From Bacteroidota bacterium (lineage in GTDB: Bacteria; Bacteroidota; Bacteroidia; Flavobacteriales; Flavobacteriaceae): a stretch of 43,883 nucleotides of DNA. Position numbers and translations under genes: made by a program. The notes below the pieces were generated by a model that had not been told where the DNA came from, searched no databases, and saw only the letters and a program-made list of their open reading frames with translations. The DNA lies in assembly GCA_021793375.1 (NCBI GenBank), contig JAJYSY010000015.1:1-43883 (forward strand), given 5' to 3'. Positions 35,477 to 43,770 of this stretch are shown piece by piece (the stretch's first letter is position 1; every line of letters starts with the position of its first letter).

Positions 35477-37437
35477 TTTGCTATTAGTTTTACAATGGAA
35501 TTTTCTGTTATTTCTTTTCCTTCCACAATAGATTGGTTAGTTATAATTCCACTTCCGTTGAGTTCTGCATTTACACCCATATTTTCAAGTAAAGGGAGCG
35601 CATCCATAGCAGATAATCCAACTACATTTGGCATTATATTTTTTTCTTTATGTAGAAGTTCAAAGTATTTTTCAAAATTCTTTTCAATATTTATATTATG
35701 AGTAATTAAGGTTTTAACCGTATCTACTTGCGGAGTTCTGGTGTACATTTTCTCTGCGATTTCTTTAAATGCAGGAGCTGCCACCTGGCTCCCGTAAAAA
35801 CCTATGGCACTGTTGGGTTGATTGACAACCACTATACAAGAATATTCCGGATTTTCTGCCGGGAAATATCCTGCAAAAGAAGCGGTATATTCTCTTTTTT
35901 GAGAAGTTCCATAACTGGTTTGCGCGGTTCCGGTTTTTCCGGCCATAGATAAATAATTTGACTTCACCGCACTTGCTGTTCCTTTTTCTACCGCATTTTT
36001 CATTAAAGTTTGTGCGATTTTTGCTGTTTCTTTGGAGCAAACAGAGTTATTTATAATGGGTTTTTCAAAATCTTTTATCAAACGATCTCTATCTCGAATT
36101 TCTTTAATCAGCTTAGGTTTCACTTGAACCCCATCATTTGCAATCGCATTATAGAAATTCAAAATCTGTAATGGCGTCATAGAAACTCCATATCCAAAAG
36201 ACATCCAAGGCAAAGTTGTTCCATACCAATTTTTATCACCCGGATAAGGAATATGTGGAGAGCCTTCTCCTTTTATTTCTAATCCTATGGGTTGTCCTAA
36301 TCCCATATATTCTAAACGTTTGACAAATCCTTTAGCATTATTTTTATAGCCTTCTGTTATTATTTTCGAAAAAACAGTGTTAGAAGAAACTTCAAAAGCT
36401 CTTGCTGCAGAAATTTTTCCATATCCATTAACGTCAGAATCGCGTACCACTCTATCATGATAAACCACCCTTCCTCCTTCAGAATCAAAAACCATGGAAG
36501 TATCTACCACTTTATCTTCTAATGCAGCAACTATTGCGGGTAATTTAAAAGTAGATCCGGGTTCTTGACTTTCCCAAACTGCGTAATTTCTTTTTTCATA
36601 ATACCATCCTTCTTTAGATCTTCCTAAATTTGCTAAAGCTTTGATTTCTCCTGTTTTTACTTCCATGATAATAGCGGTACCATGGTCGGCTTCATATTTT
36701 TCAAGTTGCCTTAACAAAGCATGGTGTGCGATATCTTGAATATTTACATCTATGGTAGAAATAACATCCAATCCATCTTTAGGCTCTATTTCATTGGCGT
36801 CGCCAACAGGTTTCCATTGTCCTTTAGCTATTTTTTGTTTTAACCTTCTGCCATCTCGTCCTTTTAGATATTCATTATAAGCTCCTTCGAGCCCTGAACT
36901 TCCTTTCCCCACAGTCCTTTCTGCAATTTTTCCCAAAGGCAATTCTCTCATGGTTACTTGCTCGGTGATTATTCCTCCTTTATAAGGTCCTTTTTCAAAA
37001 AGTGGAAAACCTTTGATTTTTATATAATCTGAATAACGAAGATCTTTTGCGATCAGAAAATACCTGTTTCCTTTTCTTCTTGCTTCTTCCAATTTATTTT
37101 TATAGCTCGCTGCTGAACCACCCAACATTTCAGCAAGTGCTTCTGACAAAGGATTTACATTTTCATCAAAATCTTTTTGACTTACGGTAACTGCATCAAA
37201 ACGAACATCATACTTAGGAACTGAAGTAGCCAACAAACTTCCGTTTGCGTCATAAAGATTTCCTCTGTTCGCCGGAATAGTGAAATTTCTATAAACATTT
37301 TTTTGTGCTAAATCTTCATATTCCTTTCCTTGAACAAACTGAATATTGAGCAATTTAAACCCTACGGATATGACAAAGACAAAAATCAATGCCACAACCA
37401 AATAGAATCTATTCAATATTTTCTTTTCGTTTGTCAT
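35473..37437 (-). CDS. ftsI: Septal transpeptidase FtsI (PBP3) with one PASTA domain
   Basis: FtsI is a class B penicillin-binding protein that cross-links septal peptidoglycan with FtsW. The 654-residue protein has a membrane anchor at about 11-29 and a dimerisation region starting IPANRGNLYDANGSLLATS. The transpeptidase domain has active-site STFK (Ser295, Lys298), SSN (351-353) and KTG (501-503). The last about 57 residues (MPNVVGLSAMDALPLLENMG onward) form a single PASTA domain, which is absent from E. coli FtsI but typical of Bacteroidota and Gram-positive homologues. It lies 6 nt after the ftsL-like gene. Confidence 0.95.
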   Translation of the reverse strand: MTNEKKILNRFYLVVALIFVFVISVGFKLLNIQFVQGKEYEDLAQKNVYRNFTIPANRGNLYDANGSLLATSVPKYDVRFDAVTVSQKDFDENVNPLSEALAEMLGGSAASYKNKLEEARRKGNRYFLIAKDLRYSDYIKIKGFPLFEKGPYKGGIITEQVTMRELPLGKIAERTVGKGSSGLEGAYNEYLKGRDGRRLKQKIAKGQWKPVGDANEIEPKDGLDVISTIDVNIQDIAHHALLRQLEKYEADHGTAIIMEVKTGEIKALANLGRSKEGWYYEKRNYAVWESQEPGSTFKLPAIVAALEDKVVDTSMVFDSEGGRVVYHDRVVRDSDVNGYGKISAARAFEVSSNTVFSKIITEGYKNNAKGFVKRLEYMGLGQPIGLEIKGEGSPHIPYPGDKNWYGTTLPWMSFGYGVSMTPLQILNFYNAIANDGVQVKPKLIKEIRDRDRLIKDFEKPIINNSVCSKETAKIAQTLMKNAVEKGTASAVKSNYLSMAGKTGTAQTSYGTSQKREYTASFAGYFPAENPEYSCIVVVNQPNSAIGFYGSQVAAPAFKEIAEKMYTRTPQVDTVKTLITHNINIEKNFEKYFELLHKEKNIMPNVVGLSAMDALPLLENMGVNAELNGSGIITNQSIVEGKEITENSIVKLIAN

Positions 37438-37443
37438 TCTCTT

Positions 37444-37755
37444 TTATTGCTCAACAATTATTTTTTGCGGAGGAGTACTTAACATTTCTATTCCTTTTTC
37501 CTCCATTTTAGAACTGATATTCGATTCCATTTTCATTTTCATCAACTGCTGACGTTGATCAACAAATTGACTTCTCAACTCTTGCACTACAACTTGACGT
37601 TCAGCTATTTCATGTACTTTACGTTCGGCTTTATGTGAACGTCCAATCATGATAATCGCCAAAAACGTACAGAAAAGAATAAATCTCCAATTAGCAAAAG
37701 CATCTTCGCTAACCAGAAATTTTCCTTTTAATATGTCGTAAACTCTACTCTTCAT
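37444..37755 (-). CDS. FtsL-like division protein
   Basis: A 103-residue bitopic protein: a cytoplasmic start of about 24 residues, one membrane segment (about 25-39, RFILFCTFLAIIMIG) and a charged helical domain (about 42-90) with heptad-like spacing suggesting a coiled coil. The size, topology and position between rsmH and ftsI are those of FtsL, which pairs with FtsB and FtsQ in the divisome. Sequence similarity to E. coli FtsL cannot be seen, and the assignment rests on context. In Bacteroidota it is usually named FtsL-like protein. Confidence 0.85.
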   Translation of the reverse strand: MKSRVYDILKGKFLVSEDAFANWRFILFCTFLAIIMIGRSHKAERKVHEIAERQVVVQELRSQFVDQRQQLMKMKMESNISSKMEEKGIEMLSTPPQKIIVEQ

Positions 37756-38668
37756 CTGCTAAACGTTCTCCTATTCTCAATTTTGCGCTTCTTGCTCTTG
37801 GATTTTCTTCAATCTCTGCTTTAGAAGCTGTTTTCAACTTTCCTACTTTTTTAAAGGGAACATAAAAGTTCCCATACAAATCTTTTTCCGGCTCGCCTTC
37901 AAACATTCCGTTGCGAATAAATCTTTTTACCAATCTATCTTCTAAAGAGTGGTAAGAAATCAGACTTATTCTCCCTCCCGGATTTAACAACTCTTTTGTT
38001 TGCTCAAGCAATTCTTTCAATACAATAATTTCTTCGTTTACTTCAATTCTAATCGCTTGAAATATCTGTGCTAAAACTTTATTTTCTCTTCCTCTAAACA
38101 ACAAAGGCCACAGCAGATCTTTTAACTCTGCGCTGGTTTTAATTGGCTTTTCTGCTCTTTGGTTTACTATTGTTTTTGCCAATCTTGGTGCATTTTTCAG
38201 CTCTCCGTATTGGTAAAACATTTGTTTCAGCTCCTCTTCTGCATAAGTATTTACAACTTCATAAGCACTCAAAGGTTGATCTTGATTCATCCTCATATCC
38301 AACTTTGCATCAAATCTTGTTGAAAAACCTCTTTCTGCTTTATCAAACTGATGAGAAGAAACTCCAAAATCTCCTAATATTCCATCTACTTTTCTCACTC
38401 CTTCTAAACGTAGAAATCGCTGAACAAATCTAAAATTTGCTTTAATCAGCTTAAATCTTTCATCTTTTATTTCATTTGCTTTCGCATCTGCATCTTGATC
38501 AAAAGCGAACAATCTTCCTGTTGAATCCAGATTTTTTAAGATTTCCTTGGAATGCCCTCCTCCTCCAAAGGTCAAATCAACATAAATCCCTCCGGGTTTA
38601 ATTGCCAATCCCTCAACACTTGGTTTTAACAAAACCGGCACATGATATTTACGCGTTGAATTCGTCAT
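37745..38668 (-). CDS. rsmH: 16S rRNA (cytosine(1402)-N(4))-methyltransferase
   Basis: RsmH (MraW) methylates N4 of C1402 in the ribosomal P-site region using SAM. The 307-residue protein shows HVPVLLKPSVEGL at the N-terminus, SAM loop YVDLTFGGGGHSKEIL near residue 29, GILGDFGVSSHQFD near 96, GRISLISYHSLEDRLVKRF near 242 and NPRARSAKLRIGER at the end. All are standard motifs. Its start overlaps the mraZ end by 20 nt, and its end overlaps the next gene by 11 nt. Confidence 0.97.
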   Translation of the reverse strand: MTNSTRKYHVPVLLKPSVEGLAIKPGGIYVDLTFGGGGHSKEILKNLDSTGRLFAFDQDADAKANEIKDERFKLIKANFRFVQRFLRLEGVRKVDGILGDFGVSSHQFDKAERGFSTRFDAKLDMRMNQDQPLSAYEVVNTYAEEELKQMFYQYGELKNAPRLAKTIVNQRAEKPIKTSAELKDLLWPLLFRGRENKVLAQIFQAIRIEVNEEIIVLKELLEQTKELLNPGGRISLISYHSLEDRLVKRFIRNGMFEGEPEKDLYGNFYVPFKKVGKLKTASKAEIEENPRARSAKLRIGERLADEE

Positions 38669-39110
38669 CTCCCATCACTTCTTCTGCCAAATCTGCAAAA
38701 TCATCTGTTGCTTCTTCTATGGCCTGTTCATACTTGTTTTTATCCCAAACTTCTATAATATTTATGGCGGAAGACAACACAATTTCTTTTTCTAATCCCG
38801 CAAAATCATAAAGATCTTTTGGAATTAAAAGACGTCCATTTCCATCCATTTCTATTATTTTTACCCCTGCAGTAAATCTTCTTATGAAATCATTATTTTT
38901 CTTTTTAAATCGATTTAATTTATTGATTTTCCCCATCAACTCTGTCCATTCCTGCATAGGATACAATTCCAAACACTGCTGAAAAACAGCTCTTTTCAAC
39001 ACAAAACCATCTTTTATATAAGGCAACACCTGCTTCTTTAGCTTAGAAGGCAGCAATAGACGCCCTTTAGCGTCGATTTTGCATTCATATGTTCCTATTA
39101 AATTTAACAT
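38649..39110 (-). CDS. mraZ: Transcriptional regulator MraZ
   Basis: MraZ is an AbrB-fold DNA-binding protein that represses the cell division cluster. With the start chosen here it has 153 residues, the family norm. The two DxxxR half-domains are visible: IDAKGRLLLPSKL at the N-terminus and MDGNGRLLIPKDL in the middle. An in-frame ATG exists at 39152, but it would add 14 unusual residues (MAKFLISLKLKNTA) and lie within the operator. Family members begin MxNLIGTYECK, so ATG at 39110 is preferred. The gene opens the 13-gene cluster that runs to ftsZ. Confidence 0.93.
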   Translation of the reverse strand: MLNLIGTYECKIDAKGRLLLPSKLKKQVLPYIKDGFVLKRAVFQQCLELYPMQEWTELMGKINKLNRFKKKNNDFIRRFTAGVKIIEMDGNGRLLIPKDLYDFAGLEKEIVLSSAINIIEVWDKNKYEQAIEEATDDFADLAEEVMGDDEFNA

Positions 39111-39128
39111 GGCAGTGTTTTTCAACTT

Positions 39129-39136
39129 CAAAGATA
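39129..39136 (-). promoter_or_regulatory. Candidate -7 box of the mraZ/dcw promoter
   Basis: The minus strand reads TATCTTTG, matching TAnnTTTG, about 18 nt before the preferred mraZ start. The -33 region falls inside the repeat array at 39144-39173, so a repressor bound there would block RNA polymerase. Confidence 0.5.
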
Positions 39137-39143
39137 TTAAAAA

Positions 39144-39173
39144 TTTTGCCACATTTCACCACTTCTTACCACA
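39144..39173 (-). promoter_or_regulatory. MraZ operator: three 10-bp direct repeats
   Basis: On the minus strand three units follow without gaps: TGTGGTAAGA, AGTGGTGAAA and TGTGGCAAAA. The shared core GTGG recurs with a period of exactly 10 bp. In E. coli and Mycoplasma, MraZ binds tandem repeats with a GTGG/TGGG core and a 10-bp period just upstream of its own gene, so this is very probably its binding site. It lies about 34 nt upstream of the mraZ start and overlaps the -33 region. Confidence 0.75.
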
Positions 39174-39481
39174 TTGTTGATAAATTTTACCTAATTACTC
39201 TTTTTTTAAATCTCAAAAACACACAACTCGATGAAAAACAATCAATTAAAACACATGTTAAAAAGTGGGAAGAAAATTCAAAATAAGATGTTATTTTTTA
39301 AAAAAACTGAAATATTAACGGCTCAGAAAGACTTTAAAAAAGCTTAGAAATAGGATTATTTTAAAATATTTTTTAAGAAAAGTATTTTGTCCGGTATATA
39401 TATCTTAAATTTCCTGCTTGATATTTTTTGCAATCGACAATATCTGGAATCAAGATGACGTTAAAAGTTCGAAATAATCAT
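39174..39481. other. Intergenic region between mraZ and the alpha/beta hydrolase gene
   Basis: This is the only gap of more than 300 nt without a gene (39111-39510 in full). Apart from the mraZ operator and promoter at one end and the hydrolase promoter box at the other, I see only AT-rich sequence with homopolymer runs. No RNA gene, strong hairpin or credible small gene was found. Short open frames here are low-complexity or run into mraZ in antisense. Confidence 0.6.
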
Positions 39482-39489
39482 TATATTTG
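39482..39489 (+). promoter_or_regulatory. Candidate -7 box for the hydrolase/engB genes
   Basis: TATATTTG matches TAnnTTTG and ends 21 nt before the ATG at 39511. There is no clear TTG at the expected -33 position. Confidence 0.45.
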
Positions 39490-39510
39490 CAATTACAAAC
39501 CCTGATTTGA

Positions 39511-40275
39511 ATGAAATACGACTTAATAACTGAAGGAAAATTCAAGTATAACGAAATCGGGGAAGGACGACCAATAATTATTTTACACGGCCTTATGGGG
39601 CAGTTGAGTAATTTTCATGGTGTCATTGACTTCTTCCCTAAAAAAGGTTACAAAGTAGTACTTCCACAGCTTCCACTTTATAGCTTGCCACTTTTAAAAA
39701 CAAAAGTGAGTACATTTGCTAAATTCATTTCTGAATTTATAGAGCATAAACAATATAAAGAGGTGATTTTGGTTGGAAACTCTTTGGGCGGACATATTGC
39801 CTTGCTTACTCAAAAGCTTTATCCTGAAAACATTGCCGGACTGGTGATTACCGGGAGCTCAGGACTTTATGAAAGTGCTATGGGAGGAAGCTATGTAAAA
39901 CGCCACAGCTATGAATATGTAAAACAGAAATCTGAAAATGTTTTTTACGATCCTAAAATAGCAACCAAAGAATTGGTAGATGATATTTTTGAAACGGTAA
40001 GCGATAGAAGCAAAGTAATCAGAACTTTAGCTATCGCAAAAAATGCAATCAGACATAATATGTCTAAGGATTTGCCTAATATGCATTTACCGGTTTGTAT
40101 TATTTGGGGAAAACAAGATAATGTTACTCCGCCTGAAGTGGCAGAGGATTTCCATGAACTTCTTCCTAACTCTGATTTATATTGGATTGACAAATGCGGA
40201 CATGCTGCTATGATGGAACACCCGGATAAATTCAATGAAATCCTTTATAAATGGCTGACAGAAAACAACTTATAA
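39511..40275 (+). CDS. Alpha/beta hydrolase
   Basis: The 254-residue protein has a complete alpha/beta hydrolase fold. The oxyanion region is IIILHGLMGQLSNFHGVIDFF near residue 22, the nucleophile elbow is VGNSLGGHIALL near 88 (Ser in GNSLGG), the acid is in IIWGKQDNVTPPEVA near 206, and the histidine is in KCGHAAMMEHPDKF near 230. No signal peptide is seen, so it is cytoplasmic. The substrate is not predictable. It sits 28 nt upstream of engB and may share its transcript, an arrangement I recall from other Flavobacteriia. Confidence 0.9.
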   Translation: MKYDLITEGKFKYNEIGEGRPIIILHGLMGQLSNFHGVIDFFPKKGYKVVLPQLPLYSLPLLKTKVSTFAKFISEFIEHKQYKEVILVGNSLGGHIALLTQKLYPENIAGLVITGSSGLYESAMGGSYVKRHSYEYVKQKSENVFYDPKIATKELVDDIFETVSDRSKVIRTLAIAKNAIRHNMSKDLPNMHLPVCIIWGKQDNVTPPEVAEDFHELLPNSDLYWIDKCGHAAMMEHPDKFNEILYKWLTENNL

Positions 40276-40303
40276 TTTAGTTTTTAACTTTAAAATTATT
40301 TAA

Positions 40304-40900
40304 TTGGAAATAACCTCAGCTTCTTTTGTGATCAGCAGCGCTTCTGTAGAAACTTGTCCGACAGGAAATTTGCCGGAATATGCTTTTATTGGACGAAGCA
40401 ATGTGGGCAAATCTTCTTTGATTAATATGTTGACAAACAAAAGAAAGTTGGCAAAGACTTCAAGCCGCCCGGGAAAAACACAGCTCATTAATCATTTTTT
40501 AATTAATGACAGTTGGCATTTGGTAGATTTACCCGGTTATGGTTATGCGAAAACAAGTAAGAAAGATCGGCGAAAATTTCAGCATTTGATCACTTCTTAT
40601 TTTAAAGAACGCACTCAACTGATTTCTGCTTTTGTCTTAGTAGATTCTCGTCATAACCCTCAAAAAATAGATTTAGAATTTATGGAATGGATGGGCGAAA
40701 ATCAAATTCCTTTTAGTATTATTTTCACCAAATCCGATAAACTTAAACCTGGAGCTTTAGAAAGAAACCTTGAGTTTTATAAAGAAACTTTACGTCAAAC
40801 TTGGGCAGAACTCCCCCTATTTTTCACCACTTCTTCTGTGAAAAGAAAAGGCCAGGAAGAGATTTTAACCTACATCCACAATATCAATCAACAATTATAA
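40304..40900 (+). CDS. engB: Ribosome biogenesis GTP-binding protein EngB (YihA/YsxC)
   Basis: EngB is an essential GTPase needed for assembly of the large ribosomal subunit. The 198-residue protein has G1 [14 protein letters not shown] near residue 28, switch-1 [14 protein letters not shown]3 [11 protein letters not shown] near 72, G4 FTKSDK near 143 and G5-like TTSSVKRKG near 178. The start is a TTG at 40304 (MEITSASFV). No ATG is positioned to include the conserved first strand. It ends at a bidirectional terminator shared with the acyl-CoA dehydrogenase gene. Confidence 0.95.
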   Translation: MEITSASFVISSASVETCPTGNLPEYAFIGRSNVGKSSLINMLTNKRKLAKTSSRPGKTQLINHFLINDSWHLVDLPGYGYAKTSKKDRRKFQHLITSYFKERTQLISAFVLVDSRHNPQKIDLEFMEWMGENQIPFSIIFTKSDKLKPGALERNLEFYKETLRQTWAELPLFFTTSSVKRKGQEEILTYIHNINQQL

Positions 40901-40914
40901 AAAACATATTTCAT

Positions 40915-40951
40915 AAAAAAAGGATGATTTTCGAGAAATCATCCTTTTTTT
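40915..40951. terminator. Bidirectional terminator between engB and the acyl-CoA dehydrogenase gene
   Basis: A perfect 16-bp inverted repeat (40915-40930 with 40936-40951, core AGGATGATTT) surrounds a 5-nt loop, with A and T runs at the ends. It lies between convergent genes, 15 nt after engB and 19 nt after the other stop. Confidence 0.88.
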
Positions 40952-40969
40952 TAAAGGTAATATTGATTT

Positions 40970-42115
40970 TTAATCTTTTAAAATCGCTCTTGAAATTACA
41001 ATTTGCTGAATTTCTGAAGTTCCTTCATAGATTTGTGTGATTTTTGCATCTCTCATCAATCTCTCTACGTGATATTCTTTTACGTATCCGTTTCCTCCAT
41101 GAATTTGTACAGCTTCTACTGTAGTATCCATTGCTACTTTTGAGGCATAATATTTTGCCATCGCTCCGGATAAATCTATTTCAGCACTATCATTGTCTTT
41201 ATCTCTTGCAGCTTTCATCACCAAATGACGAGCAGCTTCAATTTCTGTGTGCATTTTTGCCAATTTAAAAGCAATCGCTTGGTGGTTACAGATTTCTGTT
41301 CCAAAAGCTTTTCTTTCTTTACTGTATTTTTTGGCCAATTCATAAGCTCCGGAAGCAATTCCTAAAGCTTGAGAAGCAATTCCGATTCTTCCTCCTGAAA
41401 GTGTTTTCATGGCAAATTTAAACCCGAAACCATCTTCTCCTATTCTATTTTCTTTAGGCACTTTTACATCATGGAAAAATAAGGTATGTGTATCACTTCC
41501 TCTAATTCCTAACTTATCTTGTTTGGCGCCAATTTCAAAACCTTCCCAGCCTTTTTCAACAATAAAAGCATTGATTCCACGGTGTTTTTTTTCCGGATGA
41601 GTTTGTGCTATTACCAAATAATAATCAGCAGTTCCTCCGTTGGTAATCCAGTTTTTTGTTCCGTTCAACACATAGTGATCTCCTTTGTCTATAGCTGTTG
41701 TTTTTTGATGAGTAGCATCACTTCCTGCTTCCGGCTCACTTAAACAAAAAGCACCTAAAGATTCTCCGGTTGCCAGTTTGGTTAAGTATTTCTGTTTTTG
41801 CTCTTCAGATCCATATTTTTCAATTCCCCAACAAACCAACGAATTATTTACAGACATTACTACCGAACAAGAGGCATCTATTTTTGAAATTTCCTCCATG
41901 GCCAACGCATAAGAAACTGTATCCATTCCACCTCCGCCATATTCAGGAGAAACCATCATTCCGAGAAATCCCATTTCTCCCATTTTCTTTACTTGTTCTG
42001 TTGGAAACTCTTGTTTCTCATCGCGCTCAATCACACCGGGAAGCAATTCATTTTTTGCGAAATCCCTGGCAGCATCTCTAATCATCAGATGCTCTTCTGT
42101 AAGATTAAAATCCAT
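40970..42115 (-). CDS. Acyl-CoA dehydrogenase
   Basis: This is a flavoprotein that makes the first alpha,beta double bond in acyl-CoA beta-oxidation or in branched-chain amino acid breakdown. With the start used here it has 381 residues, the family norm. MDFNLTEEHLMIRDAARDFA opens the N-terminal helical domain. AFCLSEPEAGSDATHQKTTA near residue 123 and KNWITNGG (FAD region) form the middle, and the C-terminal IYEGTSEIQQIVISRAIL contains the likely catalytic glutamate. An in-frame ATG at 42154 would add 13 residues and overlap the promoter box, so 42115 is preferred. The sequence resembles short/branched-chain (butyryl-CoA type) enzymes, but chain length cannot be fixed. Confidence 0.93.
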   Translation of the reverse strand: MDFNLTEEHLMIRDAARDFAKNELLPGVIERDEKQEFPTEQVKKMGEMGFLGMMVSPEYGGGGMDTVSYALAMEEISKIDASCSVVMSVNNSLVCWGIEKYGSEEQKQKYLTKLATGESLGAFCLSEPEAGSDATHQKTTAIDKGDHYVLNGTKNWITNGGTADYYLVIAQTHPEKKHRGINAFIVEKGWEGFEIGAKQDKLGIRGSDTHTLFFHDVKVPKENRIGEDGFGFKFAMKTLSGGRIGIASQALGIASGAYELAKKYSKERKAFGTEICNHQAIAFKLAKMHTEIEAARHLVMKAARDKDNDSAEIDLSGAMAKYYASKVAMDTTVEAVQIHGGNGYVKEYHVERLMRDAKITQIYEGTSEIQQIVISRAILKD

Positions 42116-42151
42116 AGAATTATATATTTTGCTTGTTTTTTGAAATTCAAG

Positions 42152-42159
42152 CAAATATA
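42152..42159 (-). promoter_or_regulatory. Candidate -7 box for the acyl-CoA dehydrogenase gene
   Basis: The minus strand reads TATATTTG (TAnnTTTG), about 36 nt before the preferred ATG at 42115 and overlapping the alternative start at 42154. This supports the shorter protein. Confidence 0.45.
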
Positions 42160-42205
42160 ACTTTTTAAACCAAATTATTATCTAAGAATCAGTATTTTTA
42201 GCCTT

Positions 42206-43282
42206 ATGAATTCAACTTCTTATCATGTTATTGGAATAATGTCGGGAACTTCTCGAGATGGTATTGATTTTGCTGAAATTACCATTGATATTAAAAACCG
42301 AAAATTCACTTATCAATTCGGAAAAACGGCTACTTTCCCTTATCCTGATTATTGGAAAAACACTTTAGCTGTTGCTGATCAATTTGATAATTCTGAAATT
42401 AAAGATTTAGACAAAAAATATACACTTTATTTAGCTGAGCAAATCAAGAAATTTATCGCCGATAATCATCTGAAAAACATTGATGCTGTTTGCTCGCACG
42501 GACATACTATTTTTCATCAACCGGAAAATTTTTATACGTTGCAAATTGGAAATCAGCCGGAATTAGCTGAGTTTTTAAACTTAAAAGTAGTTTGTGATTT
42601 TAGAATTCAAGATGTTTTAAAAGGCGGACAAGGAGCGCCTTTGGTTCCTGTTGGCGATGAATTATTTTTTTCTGAATATGCTGCTTGCATAAATTTAGGT
42701 GGTTTTTCTAATATTTCTTTAAAAGAAAATAATCGACGTATTGCTTTTGATATTTGTCCGGTGAATATTGTATTGAATAAATATGCGGAAAAACTTGGAT
42801 TTGATTTTGATGATAAAGGAGAAATGGCAAAATCAGGAAAAGTAAATTCCTCTTTATTAAAAAAACTTAATCAACTTGAGTTTTATCAACTTTCTGCGCC
42901 AAAATCTTTAGGAAAAGAATGGGTTAGAGAAAATATTTTTCCTTTATTAGAAAAAAGCAATTTGTCAGAAAAAGATATTTTAGCCACTTTTACCACACAT
43001 ATTGCTCAACAACTTGCTGTTGTGATAAACAATATTCCGGAAGGAAAAATATTATTAACCGGTGGTGGAGTTTATAATGATTTTTTAATGCAGCAGCTGA
43101 AAGAATTGACTTCTTCTATTTTGGTGATTCCTGAAGAAAAACTAATCGATTATAAGGAGGCTTTAATCTTTGGTTTATTGGGAGTTTTAAAACTACGCGG
43201 AGAAATCAACGTATTGAAAAGCGTAACGGGAGCTAAAGAAAATCACTGTTCAGGGAAAATTTATTCACCGAAAAATAATTGA
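42206..43282 (+). CDS. anmK: Anhydro-N-acetylmuramic acid kinase
   Basis: AnmK opens and phosphorylates 1,6-anhydro-MurNAc to MurNAc-6-phosphate during recycling of cell wall turnover products. The 358-residue protein (family about 350-390) has the ATP-binding IGIMSGTSRDGIDFAEI near residue 9, CSHGHTIFHQP near 96, LKGGQGAPLVPVGDELFF near 137, ACINLGGFSNIS near 160, FDICPVNIVLN near 180 and LLTGGGVYNDFLM near 285. Position three of GTSLDG is Arg here (GTSRDG), a mild variation. The murQ etherase that normally follows in the pathway is not in the window. Confidence 0.94.
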   Translation: MNSTSYHVIGIMSGTSRDGIDFAEITIDIKNRKFTYQFGKTATFPYPDYWKNTLAVADQFDNSEIKDLDKKYTLYLAEQIKKFIADNHLKNIDAVCSHGHTIFHQPENFYTLQIGNQPELAEFLNLKVVCDFRIQDVLKGGQGAPLVPVGDELFFSEYAACINLGGFSNISLKENNRRIAFDICPVNIVLNKYAEKLGFDFDDKGEMAKSGKVNSSLLKKLNQLEFYQLSAPKSLGKEWVRENIFPLLEKSNLSEKDILATFTTHIAQQLAVVINNIPEGKILLTGGGVYNDFLMQQLKELTSSILVIPEEKLIDYKEALIFGLLGVLKLRGEINVLKSVTGAKENHCSGKIYSPKNN

Positions 43283-43287
43283 TAGTT

Positions 43288-43770
43288 TCAAGATTTATTT
43301 TGAATTATCTCTTGACTTGTTTTTTTAGAAAAATCTATGTTTTCATACATTTCATGTCCGAAATCTAAGAAAACATTTCTTTTGAGATTTAAGTTCTCAA
43401 ACCATTCTTTTGCGGGTTGATATTTATCTTTTTCTCCAAAATACAATTCTATTTTTGTAGAAGGTTTTGCCATTTCATATCTTAATCTTGTAGAGGAAAT
43501 CAAAGTCAAGCTTTTTACATTTTTTGCTTTTAAAGCATACTTCCAAGCAATAACTCCACCCACACTAAAAGCAAGAATATGTGTTTTTTCCTTTTCTTTT
43601 TGCTGTAGATTTTCAACAGCTTTTTCTATTCCAAAGTTTACAAAATCTTGATGAATCTTTTCTGCGGATTTTCCTTTTGAATTGATTTCTGCTAAAATCC
43701 GACTGTCATAATATTTTATTTCAAAATGATTTCGAAGTATTTGTCTATATTTTTCTGGATACCGTCCCAA
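43288..43770 (-). pseudogene. Alpha/beta hydrolase, 5' end lost to an insertion element
   Basis: The 160-codon frame contains the catalytic part of an alpha/beta hydrolase: nucleophile elbow ILAFSVGGVIAWKYAL near residue 68, a likely acid in FGEKDKY near 110 and a histidine in DFGHEMYEN near 138. The expected N-terminal first strand and oxyanion loop are missing. No ATG exists upstream in frame. The frame reads RYPEKYRQIL and then runs into insertion-sequence-like DNA with an in-frame TAG. It is a truncated gene, and translation from the TTG at 43770 is possible but probably not meaningful. It converges on anmK with a 5-nt gap. Confidence 0.72.

Noticed and set aside
38649..39152. Longer mraZ form starting at ATG 39152
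   Set aside because: It adds residues not typical for MraZ and places the start inside the operator repeats.
39264..39273. AGTGGGAAGA on the plus strand, resembling one MraZ repeat
   Set aside because: A single copy, opposite orientation and not spaced with the operator array; probably chance.
39089..39286. Open frame on the plus strand antisense to the mraZ start and operator
   Set aside because: Low-complexity, Asn/Thr/Lys-rich translation with no family resemblance. It lies across the mraZ operator and promoter.
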